Positions 1 through 5,178 of a stretch of 9,942 nt of DNA are shown here, piece after piece. The notes below the pieces were generated by a model, which did not search any database, had not been told where the DNA came from, and was given only the letters and a program-made list of their open reading frames with translations. A program made the translations under genes and the position numbers. Numbering within the stretch: position 1 is the first letter of the stretch; each line of letters starts with the position of its first letter. The DNA is taken from the NCBI GenBank assembly GCA_949746285.1, contig CATJZH010000120.1:1-9942 (forward strand), read 5' to 3'. The stretch is from an uncultured Clostridia bacterium. Lineage in GTDB: Bacteria > Bacillota > Clostridia > TANB77 > CAG-508.

Positions 1-114
1 AAAGTAAAAATAGTAAAAGATATTTCGGCAGGAAGTGTTTTAATTATTTCAATTGCATCTATTATAATTGGAACTTTAATCTTTTTACCCAAAATATTTA
101 ATATTATAATATAA
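1..114 (+). CDS. dgkA: C-terminal end of a DgkA-type diacylglycerol/undecaprenol kinase (partial)
   Basis: The window opens inside a reading frame that ends with TAA at 112-114. The visible 37 residues begin with a segment like VKIVKDISAGSVL, followed by a long hydrophobic helix ending in IFLPKIF. This matches the last part of prokaryotic DgkA-family lipid kinases, where a conserved 'AKDxAAGAVL' stretch precedes the third transmembrane helix. In Gram-positive bacteria this enzyme phosphorylates undecaprenol (or diacylglycerol) in the cytoplasmic membrane and so feeds the carrier lipid pool for cell-wall synthesis. The catalytic N-terminal part lies outside the window. The position upstream of era and recO fits the usual Firmicute order and supports the call. 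The assignment rests on a short C-terminal match plus context. Confidence 0.75.
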   Translation, partial: KVKIVKDISAGSVLIISIASIIIGTLIFLPKIFNIII

Positions 115-147
115 GTAGTATAAATATAGTAAAATAGGAGAACTATA

Positions 148-180
148 GTGAAAAAAGATGAAGATTATAACGAAAGATAA
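148..180 (+). other. Possible 10-codon leader minicistron
   Basis: A GTG at 148 is preceded by AGGAG at 136-140 with a 7-nt spacer and opens a 10-codon frame (MKKDEDYNER) ending with TAA at 178-180. It sits between the lipid kinase gene and the DUF3048 gene. The ribosome binding site is good, but the peptide resembles nothing I recognise. It may only be a translational leader, or chance in an AT-rich gap. Confidence 0.2.
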
Positions 181-206
181 AAATAATTATTTAGGAAGAA
201 AAATTT

Positions 207-1289
207 ATGGATAAAAAGGTAAAAATTTTAATATTAATAATTATAATAATAATTTTAAGTGTAGGAATTTACTATTTTAAAGTAAACAAAAAAATTGAAC
301 AAACCCCAATAGAAGTTGGAGATTTATCTAATCAAAATGAAGAAATAGTAGAAGAAGTAAAAGAAGATAAAGTTACAAATATAAATATATTTAAAGGAAA
401 TGAAAGACCAATAGCTTTTATGATAGACAATAATAAAAATGCTCAGCCACAAGCTTCTATAAATTCTACATATATGGTATATGAAATAATAGTTGAAGGC
501 GGAGAAACTAGACTTATGGCATTATTTAAAGGTGTAGAAGCTGACTTAGTAGGACCTATTAGAAGTTCAAGACACTATTTTCTAGATTATGCAATGGAAA
601 ATGATGCAATATATGCACATTTAGGAATGAGTCCACAAGCAGATGCAGATATGAAAGCTTTTAATATAAATAGTATAAATGGACAAATATATGATACAGG
701 AAAACCTAGAACAGATACATCATTATATTGGAGAGTAAAGCATAAAAAAGCTCCGCATAATGCTTATACAAATACAAGTAGTATTTTAAAAATTGCAAAA
801 GATAGAGGATACAAAATTACATCAGAAAAAGAAAGTGTTTTAAATTACACAAACCAAGAAATCAATTTACAAACTGAAGATTCAATTATAGCAAATACAA
901 TAACAATTCCATACACGGATTCACATAAAGTAAGATATGAATATACTGCAGAAACTAAAAGATATACTAGATATTCAAAAAATAAAAAAATGACAGATGA
1001 AGTTTCAAAAGAAGATATAACAACTAAAAACATAATAATAACTTTTGCTAGAAATTACACTTTAAAAGATAAAGAGCAAAAAGGAAGGCAAGATGTTGTA
1101 ACAGTTGGAGAATTAGATGGATATTATATAACAAATGGAAGAGCAATAAAAATTAAATGTACAAAAAAAGATAGAACTGAGCAAACAACATATGTAGATT
1201 TAAAAGGAAATGAGATAAATGTAAATGATGGAAACACATGGGTAAATATATGTCCTATTGATTCTAACATTTCTATTTCAGAAAAATAA
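207..1289 (+). CDS. Membrane-anchored DUF3048 (YerB-like) protein
   Basis: This 360-residue protein starts at ATG 207 behind AGGAA (193-197). Residues 6-24 are an almost pure Ile/Leu membrane segment after KKVK, so it is an N-terminal anchor with no lipobox cysteine. A Glu/Asn/Lys-rich linker (30-65) leads to the DUF3048 N-terminal domain at about 67-205, with RPIAFMIDN (68-75), YEIIVEGGETR (92-102), the hallmark GPIRSSRHYFLDYA (116-129) and a DAIYAHLG segment (133-140). The smaller C-terminal DUF3048 domain spans about 235-350, with GRAIKIKCTK (311-320) and the final NDGNTWVNICP (340-350). Both domains and the length are as expected for the family represented by B. subtilis YerB, whose biochemical role is not established. 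By topology the bulk lies outside the membrane. It sits between dgkA and era, so it is probably co-transcribed with envelope and ribosome-assembly genes. Confidence 0.9.
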   Translation: MDKKVKILILIIIIIILSVGIYYFKVNKKIEQTPIEVGDLSNQNEEIVEEVKEDKVTNINIFKGNERPIAFMIDNNKNAQPQASINSTYMVYEIIVEGGETRLMALFKGVEADLVGPIRSSRHYFLDYAMENDAIYAHLGMSPQADADMKAFNINSINGQIYDTGKPRTDTSLYWRVKHKKAPHNAYTNTSSILKIAKDRGYKITSEKESVLNYTNQEINLQTEDSIIANTITIPYTDSHKVRYEYTAETKRYTRYSKNKKMTDEVSKEDITTKNIIITFARNYTLKDKEQKGRQDVVTVGELDGYYITNGRAIKIKCTKKDRTEQTTYVDLKGNEINVNDGNTWVNICPIDSNISISEK

Positions 1290-1303
1290 AGAAAAGGAAA
1301 ATT

Positions 1304-2206
1304 ATGGAAGGATTTAAATCAGGATTTGTATCATTAGTAGGTAGAACAAATGTAGGAAAATCTACACTGCTAAATGCATTAGTAAAAGAAAAAGTTGCTA
1401 TTACAGCAAACAAAGTTCAAACAACAAGAACAGCAATAAAGGCAATACTAAATGATAAGAATTATCAAATAATAATTACAGATACTCCAGGAATACATAA
1501 ACCAAAAACAAAATTAGGAGAGACTATGGTAAGCACAGCCTTTACAATGTTTTCAGAAGTAGATGTTATATTGTTTTTAATAGAAGCAACTTCTGACGAG
1601 ATTGGTAGAGGAGATAGGAGAATATTAGATAAAATAGTAGAAAGTAGAAAGCCTTGCATACTCATTATAAACAAAATAGATTTGATTAAAAGAGACAAAC
1701 TTTTAAAACTTATAGATTTATATAGAAAAGAATATGATTTTGAAGCAGTTATTCCAATATCTGCAACAAAAAAAGATGGAGTAGAAACTATAATACAAGA
1801 ATTAGTAAACTTATTACCAGAAGGACCAAAATATTATTCAGACGAAGAATACACAGACCAAACAGTAAGACAAATTTCAGAAGAAATAATTAGAGAAAAA
1901 GCTTTAAAATTTTTAAATGATGAAGTGCCACATGGAATATATGTAGAAATAGAAAAATTTAAAAATAGAAATACTACTAAAGGTGAGGAAATATATGATA
2001 TAGATGCAACAATTTATTGTGTTAGAGAATCACACAAAGGAATAATAATAGGGAAAGGTGGAAATCTTTTAAAAAAAATTGCGTCATGTGCAAGAAAAGA
2101 TATTGAACAAATGCTTGACTCAAAAGTAAATTTAAAAGTTTGGGTTAAAGTGAAAGAAGATTGGCAAGAAAAAGATAATATAGTAAATAAATTTAAATTA
2201 AAATAA
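1304..2206 (+). CDS. era: GTPase Era, 16S rRNA/30S assembly factor
   Basis: Era binds GTP and the 3' end of 16S rRNA and acts in maturation of the 30S ribosomal subunit. All G motifs are present in the 300-residue product: G1 GRTNVGKS (13-20), the G2 region around QTTRTAI (39-45), G3 DTPG (60-63), G4 NKID (123-126) and G5 SAT (153-155). The C-terminal type II KH RNA-binding domain is recognisable from about 205, with its GIIIGKGG loop at 246-253. The length is typical of the family (about 300). ATG 1304 follows AAGGA (1294-1298) and lies only 14 nt after the DUF3048 stop codon, which points to co-transcription. Era next to recO is standard in Firmicutes. No residue looks defective. Confidence 0.99.
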   Translation: MEGFKSGFVSLVGRTNVGKSTLLNALVKEKVAITANKVQTTRTAIKAILNDKNYQIIITDTPGIHKPKTKLGETMVSTAFTMFSEVDVILFLIEATSDEIGRGDRRILDKIVESRKPCILIINKIDLIKRDKLLKLIDLYRKEYDFEAVIPISATKKDGVETIIQELVNLLPEGPKYYSDEEYTDQTVRQISEEIIREKALKFLNDEVPHGIYVEIEKFKNRNTTKGEEIYDIDATIYCVRESHKGIIIGKGGNLLKKIASCARKDIEQMLDSKVNLKVWVKVKEDWQEKDNIVNKFKLK

Positions 2207-2265
2207 ATACAAGTATAAAATCTTCGAAAATTACAAAAGATAAATTCAAGAAGGAGAGTAGAAAC

Positions 2266-2418
2266 ATGATAAAAAATTTAGCGTGGAATACATTTAAACA
2301 AACAGGAGATATAAATTCGTATTTAGAATTTAAAGAAATGAAAAATATAGAAGAAAATATGAAGGTAACGATAGATGAAGCAAATAAAAGTAAATGGAAT
2401 AATAATAGCAGAGAATAA
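2266..2418 (+). CDS. yqzL: YqzL-like small protein
   Basis: A 50-codon frame starts at ATG 2266, with AAGGAG at 2251-2256 and a 9-nt spacer, and ends with TAA at 2416-2418. The N-terminal pattern LAWNTFKQTGDINSYLEFKE (5-24) matches the YqzL family, small proteins of about 45-50 residues that sit between era and recO in many Firmicutes ('W.xF..TG.I..YLL.KE'). Their function is unknown. The reading frame overlaps the start of recO by 44 nt in another frame, so translation of the two is probably coupled. The C-terminal third (from about residue 35) is encoded within that overlap and shows no family pattern that I recognise. Confidence 0.85.
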   Translation: MIKNLAWNTFKQTGDINSYLEFKEMKNIEENMKVTIDEANKSKWNNNSRE

Positions 2419-3103
2419 TATGGGGGATTTTGATAAAATGCTTACAATCTTAACCCCTAATTTAGGAAAAATTGGGTGCAGTGCTAAAGGATCAAGAAGA
2501 CCAAAAAGTCTTCTTCTTAGCGGTACTCAATTTTTATGTTTTGGTGAATATATGTTATTCAAAGTTGCAGATACATATACAATGAACTCTTGTGAAACAA
2601 TAGAAATGTTTTATAATATAAGAACAGATTTAGATAAATTAACATATGCATCATATATAACTAAAATAATAAATGATGTTACAACAGAAAATCAAAATTC
2701 TTTTAATACACTAAAATTATTTTTAAATACATTATATATGATTTCAGAAACAGATAAAGACTTAGAATTTATAGCTTCTATTTTTAAAATGAGAATCCTT
2801 AAAATATTAGGATTTACTCCAAATGTAGGAGAATGCAGCTGTTGCAAAGCAAAAGACAATTTAAATTATTTTAGTATAAAGGATAATGGATTTAAATGTA
2901 CAGAATGTGCTAAACAAGATACAAGTTGTATAGAAATGAGTGATGCTACAAGAAATGCAATAATATATATAATAAAAGCAGATTCAAAAAAAATATTTTC
3001 TTTTGAACTTTCAGAAGCTTGTAGAAAAGAACTAGAACTTATAGCTAATATATATTTAAATGAGAAATTGGAAAAGGAATATAAGCTTGAAAAATTATTT
3101 TAA
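2375..3103 (+). CDS. recO: DNA repair protein RecO
   Basis: RecO works with RecR and RecF to load RecA onto SSB-coated single-stranded DNA during gap repair. The 242-residue length is normal. The N-terminal OB-fold has the usual opening (KVNGIIIAENNMGDFDKMLTIL, split over 5-26) and a G-x-SAKGSRRPKS-like basic segment at about 34-45. A four-cysteine zinc site follows the central helical domain: C154 and C157 (with an extra C156), then C175 and C178, as in Gram-positive RecO proteins. ATG 2375 is preceded by GAAGG at 2360-2364 and lies inside the yqzL frame, giving a 44-nt overlap that suggests translational coupling. I see no convincing terminator after the TAA at 3101-3103; the next 40 nt contain only an imperfect direct repeat. 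Confidence 0.96.
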   Translation: MKQIKVNGIIIAENNMGDFDKMLTILTPNLGKIGCSAKGSRRPKSLLLSGTQFLCFGEYMLFKVADTYTMNSCETIEMFYNIRTDLDKLTYASYITKIINDVTTENQNSFNTLKLFLNTLYMISETDKDLEFIASIFKMRILKILGFTPNVGECSCCKAKDNLNYFSIKDNGFKCTECAKQDTSCIEMSDATRNAIIYIIKADSKKIFSFELSEACRKELELIANIYLNEKLEKEYKLEKLF

Positions 3104-3144
3104 TAATTAACATGAAAGCTTTTGATAAAGATAATTAAACATAT

Positions 3145-3173
3145 TTGCAATATTATGTAAAATGGAGTATAAT
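3145..3173 (+). promoter_or_regulatory. Sigma-A-type promoter of the two-gene cassette
   Basis: TTGCAA at 3145-3150 and a perfect TATAAT at 3168-3173 are separated by exactly 17 nt. It lies about 50 nt before the first cassette gene and gives that unit its own transcription start. Confidence 0.75.
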
Positions 3174-3225
3174 GGTAGTAATACTAGCTTTTTAGTAAAA
3201 TATTATAAAATGGAGGTAAGACAGT

Positions 3226-3579
3226 ATGAAAGCAGTAGCGTCATATCAGAATTGGCGGGAGAATATCTCGGTGGAAGTGTATACCAGTTTTTCAGGTAAA
3301 AAGTTAGCAGAGCGTTCTATAATAGGACTGGCTAACGGAGTAACCGTTAATCTGGTGTCAGGGGAGGTTCCTGACTGTGTAGATGGTATTTTGAAAGCTG
3401 GAAAAAAAATCCCTGAATCTGTAAAATGGATTCTGATTGAGGAGGAAGACTCAACGAGAATGTACATTTTACAGGACTGCAGTGTGAATATTCACACTGG
3501 TGATGTGAAAAGAGATTTTGTCCTTAATGATGCCATGTATAAGGCGTTACACGGACTGGTATCTTGTAGCAGCAAATAA
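3226..3579 (+). CDS. Unrecognised 117-residue protein, first gene of a foreign-looking cassette
   Basis: I do not recognise this protein. ATG 3226 follows GGAGG at 3212-3216, and the frame is open for 117 codons. The product looks soluble, with no signal peptide or membrane helix. It has alternating hydrophobic stretches (ISVEVYTSF 14-22, ANGVTVNLVSGEV 36-48, VKWILIEEEDSTRMYILQD 66-84) that suggest a beta-rich fold, and three cysteines (C51, C85, C114). Composition sets it apart: hand counting 3241-3540 gives 120 G/C in 300 nt (40%), while sampled segments of era and recO give 20-28%. It uses ctg, cgg, gcg and ccg-class codons that the neighbours avoid. A 20-bp perfect palindrome (3480-3499) lies in the coding region. 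It is followed 33 nt later by a second foreign-looking gene and shares its promoter and terminator. Lateral transfer is inferred from composition and the self-contained unit. No function can be assigned. Confidence 0.85.
   Translation: MKAVASYQNWRENISVEVYTSFSGKKLAERSIIGLANGVTVNLVSGEVPDCVDGILKAGKKIPESVKWILIEEEDSTRMYILQDCSVNIHTGDVKRDFVLNDAMYKALHGLVSCSSK
3333..3375 (+). repeat. Two short inverted repeats inside the first cassette gene
   Basis: TAACGG (3333-3338) and CCGTTA (3344-3349) form one inverted repeat with a 5-nt loop. GTCAGG (3357-3362) and CCTGAC (3370-3375) form another with a 7-nt loop. Both are within codons of the cassette's first gene. They could fold as tandem mRNA hairpins; a function is not evident. 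Confidence 0.4.
3480..3499. repeat. 20-bp perfect palindrome inside the first cassette gene
   Basis: CAGTGTGAATATTCACACTG reads identically on both strands. It spans the codons from C85 to T91/G92 of the first cassette gene. It resembles the kind of site bound by a dimeric regulator, but it lies well inside a coding region and no second copy was seen in the window. Confidence 0.6.
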
Positions 3580-3612
3580 TTTTATAATGAAATCAGGAGG
3601 AGGATATGAGAC

Positions 3613-3921
3613 ATGGCAGACATTAAGAAGTTAAATGAAGCATTAAAAATAGAAATCCTGGTTAAGCTTTATGAAAATCTACCAAGTTCTGTACCAGAGG
3701 ATCAACTGCAAGTAGATGTTGAGGCAGTGTGGAAAGATCCGAGTGATGATCCGAAATGGTTTGTTGTGAGAAAACGAATCATGAATTTTCCACCACACAT
3801 GGAAGTTCATGCTTGCAAAGATTTTACAGGCAGAATTGATACAGATGCGGTAGAAATGGATGCAGTGCTTACAGCAGCGCTTAGGGATGCAATGTATCTC
3901 GACAAGATAGCATTAGGTTAG
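3613..3921 (+). CDS. Unrecognised 102-residue acidic protein, second gene of the cassette
   Basis: I do not recognise this protein. ATG 3613 is preceded by a strong AGGAGGAGG (3595-3603). An ATG at 3606 is closer but opens a frame of only six codons, so 3613 is chosen. The 102-residue product is acidic (19 Asp/Glu against 13 Lys/Arg), with no membrane segment or signal peptide. It has a helix-like N-terminus (LNEALKIEILVKLYENL, 7-23), a tryptophan-bearing centre (AVWKDPSDDPKWFVVRKR, 38-55) and a PPHMEVHACKDF segment (60-71). GC by hand count is 100 of 240 nt (42%) over 3661-3900, well above the chromosomal neighbours and matching the gene before it. The two genes share one promoter and the terminator at 3931-3965, so they probably work together. 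A toxin-antitoxin-like pair, a phage remnant or a metabolic accessory pair are all possible; nothing in the sequence decides between them. Confidence 0.85.
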   Translation: MADIKKLNEALKIEILVKLYENLPSSVPEDQLQVDVEAVWKDPSDDPKWFVVRKRIMNFPPHMEVHACKDFTGRIDTDAVEMDAVLTAALRDAMYLDKIALG

Positions 3922-3930
3922 TAAAGAAGC

Positions 3931-3965
3931 AGAAGGGGAGCGGTTATAATTAAGCTTCCCTTTTG
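3931..3965 (+). terminator. Rho-independent terminator closing the cassette
   Basis: AAGGGGAGC (3933-3941) pairs with GCTTCCCTT (3954-3962) through one G-U pair and is followed by a short T run (TTTT then GT). It begins 11 nt after the second cassette gene and isolates the unit from hpf. Confidence 0.8.
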
Positions 3966-3991
3966 TCATGTGTTTAAAATAAAAAAATATC

Positions 3992-4020
3992 TTGCAAATT
4001 AGAGCATTTATTTATATAAT
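3992..4020 (+). promoter_or_regulatory. Sigma-A-type promoter of hpf
   Basis: TTGCAA at 3992-3997 and TATAAT at 4015-4020 are separated by 17 nt. Both hexamers and the spacing are identical to the cassette promoter. It lies 33 nt before the hpf start codon. Confidence 0.75.
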
Positions 4021-4053
4021 GATTTTACAAAAAAACAAAAAGGAGTGATTATT

Positions 4054-4593
4054 ATGAACATAACAATAACAGGAAAAGAATTGAAAGCTACTGAAGCTAT
4101 TAAAGATTATGCAGAGAAAAAATTAACAAGAATAGAAAAATACTTTGGAGAAGAAAATATTGATGTAACAGTTACAATCAAAAAAGAAAATGCTTCTACA
4201 GAAATAGCAGAAATGTATGTTTCAGTAAAAGGAATGTCATATAAAGCAGTTACAGAAGACAGAGATTTATATGCTTCTATAGATAAAGATATAGATATAT
4301 TAGAAGGACAAATAAGAAAAACAAAAGCAAAAAGAGAAAAGATGATGAAAGATTCTTCAATAAAACAAATGAATATAAATGGAATTGGAGAAGAGAAACC
4401 AGTAGAAGATGAAGTAATAAAATCAATATCATATGAATTAAAACCAATATCTGTTGAAGATGCAAAGTTAAAATTAAATGAAAGAAAAGGAAATATTTTT
4501 TATACTTTCGTAAATGTAGATACAGGAAAAGTAAATGTAATCTTCAAATTAAAAGATACAAACAATTATGGTTTAGTAGAACCAGAAGCATAA
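4054..4593 (+). CDS. hpf: Ribosome hibernation promoting factor, long form
   Basis: Long-form HPF dimerises 70S ribosomes into inactive 100S particles in stationary phase. The start is set at ATG 4054, which has AGGAG (4041-4045) 8 nt upstream. An in-frame GTG at 4045 overlaps that ribosome binding site and is rejected. The 179-residue product has the RaiA/HPF domain at about 1-100 (MNITITGKELKATEAIKDYAEKK onset, broken at 1-20 and on, then a basic helix rich in Lys/Arg at about 90-102). A linker of about 20 residues leads to the C-terminal dimerisation domain at about 123-179, recognisable by LKPISVEDAKLKL, FYTFVNVDTGKVNVIFK and the final NYGLVEP. The length is typical of Firmicute HPF. It is transcribed from its own promoter; no convincing terminator follows. 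Confidence 0.97.
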   Translation: MNITITGKELKATEAIKDYAEKKLTRIEKYFGEENIDVTVTIKKENASTEIAEMYVSVKGMSYKAVTEDRDLYASIDKDIDILEGQIRKTKAKREKMMKDSSIKQMNINGIGEEKPVEDEVIKSISYELKPISVEDAKLKLNERKGNIFYTFVNVDTGKVNVIFKLKDTNNYGLVEPEA

Positions 4594-4836
4594 AATTACA
4601 TAAAAAGTTATTTTAAATTTTCCAAAAATTACTTGTTTAAATTTTATGAAATTACACATTATATATATTGAAAATACATTGAATTATTTTTCAAATGTTT
4701 AATCATTCGAATATTTATAATATAAATAATGTATGATTAGGTATTTTTATATTTAATGTTTTTCATAAAAAAATAGTGTGAAGCAATTTACAAAGTAAAG
4801 TAGAAAACACTATTTAATTTCGGAGGTGAATTTAAA
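4594..4836 (+). other. AT-rich intergenic region between hpf and the SASP gene
   Basis: This 243-nt gap has no credible reading frame. It holds several AT-rich inverted repeats: TTGAAAA/TTTTCAA (4668-4674/4688-4694), TAATCAT/ATGATTA (4700-4706/4733-4739) and a nested TATTTATA-A-TATAAATA (4712-4728), plus the leader hairpin listed separately. Spore-protein genes are normally read by sigma-G or sigma-F. I searched for GNATA-type -35 and CATNNTA-type -10 elements and found only weak candidates (for example CATTATA near 4658), so no spore promoter is called. Confidence 0.5.
4771..4815 (+). promoter_or_regulatory. Hairpin in the SASP mRNA leader
   Basis: AAATAGTGT (4771-4779) and ACACTATTT (4807-4815) are perfect 9-bp complements around a 27-nt loop. 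The downstream arm ends 6 nt before the ribosome binding site GGAGGTGA (4822-4829). It could stabilise the spore mRNA or modulate translation. Confidence 0.45.
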
Positions 4837-5037
4837 ATGGCAAGAAGTAATAAAAACGTAGTTCCAGAAGCTATGGATTCATTAGAAAAATTCAAATATG
4901 AAGTAGCTAGTGAAGTTGGAGTTAATTTAAAAAACGGTTATAACGGAAATATATCAGCTAGAGACGCTGGTAAAATCGGTGGTAACATGGTTAAAAAATT
5001 AATAGAACAAGCTGAAAACCAAATGGCTAACAAATAA
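4837..5037 (+). CDS. Alpha/beta-type small acid-soluble spore protein (SASP)
   Basis: These proteins saturate DNA in the dormant spore, hold it in an A-like form, protect it from UV and heat, and are degraded to amino acids at germination. The 66-residue length is standard. The sequence contains KFKYEVASEVGV (18-29), including the E-V-A-S-E type site cut by the germination protease GPR. The second conserved block, GYNGNISARDAGKIGGNMVKK (starting at 34), matches the family's G-N-(I/L)-(S/T)-(S/A)-R-x-A-G-x-(I/V)-G-G pattern. ATG 4837 follows a very strong GGAGGTGA. It is a single-gene unit closed by the terminator at 5060-5086. Expression should be limited to the forespore; a sigma-G/F promoter is expected but could not be pinpointed. 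The gene shows that the organism belongs to an endospore-forming lineage. Confidence 0.97.
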   Translation: MARSNKNVVPEAMDSLEKFKYEVASEVGVNLKNGYNGNISARDAGKIGGNMVKKLIEQAENQMANK

Positions 5038-5059
5038 GTTAAAAGCTTTAATCTATTAG

Positions 5060-5086
5060 AAAAGGCGGGAGGATTCTCGCCTTTTT
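5060..5086 (+). terminator. Rho-independent terminator after the SASP gene
   Basis: AAAAGGCG-GGA (5060-5070) pairs with TCT-CGCCTTTT (5075-5085), allowing one G-U pair. This gives an 11-bp stem with a GGAT loop and a terminal T run. It is the clearest terminator in the window. Confidence 0.93.
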
Positions 5087-5117
5087 ACTATGTAAAATTT
5101 TTTTAATAAAAATAATG

Positions 5118-5145
5118 TTGTCAAAAAAAGTTTTAATGATATAAT
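5118..5145 (+). promoter_or_regulatory. Sigma-A-type promoter of the HAD phosphatase gene
   Basis: TTGTCA (5118-5123) and TATAAT (5140-5145) are 16 nt apart and lie 33 nt before the start codon. Confidence 0.7.
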
Positions 5146-5178
5146 GAGAAACGGATATAATATAAAAGGAGAAGATTT

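Noticed and set aside
3102..3142. Direct repeat ATAATTAACAT / ATAATTAAACAT after recO as insertion target-site duplication
   Set aside because: Both copies lie on the same side of the cassette and the match is imperfect and AT-rich, so it does not mark an insertion boundary.
3246..3467. Open reverse-strand frame of 73 codons inside the first cassette gene
   Set aside because: It has no ribosome binding site that I can see and lies wholly opposite a better-supported gene. It was considered as an antisense partner but nothing supports it.
3606..3626. ATG 3606 as a start for the second cassette gene
   Set aside because: It opens a different frame that stops after six codons. ATG 3613 has the full frame and a suitably spaced AGGAGGAGG.
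3226..3921. Calling the cassette a toxin-antitoxin system
   Set aside because: Size and pairing are compatible, but no toxin fold, DNA-binding motif or known family pattern is visible, so it stays unassigned.
4045..4053. GTG at 4045 as the start of hpf
   Set aside because: It overlaps the AGGAG that serves ATG 4054, and family proteins begin at the MNITITGK position.
4277..4465. Reverse-strand hydrophobic frame opposite hpf
   Set aside because: Leu-rich runs arise from the complement of Lys/Glu-rich AT-rich codons; it is a mirror of the real gene.
4668..4739. AT-rich inverted repeats as an hpf terminator or spore promoter
   Set aside because: Stems are almost all A-T with long loops and no T run, and no pair of elements with proper sigma-G/F spacing was found. 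Such repeats are common by chance at this base composition.
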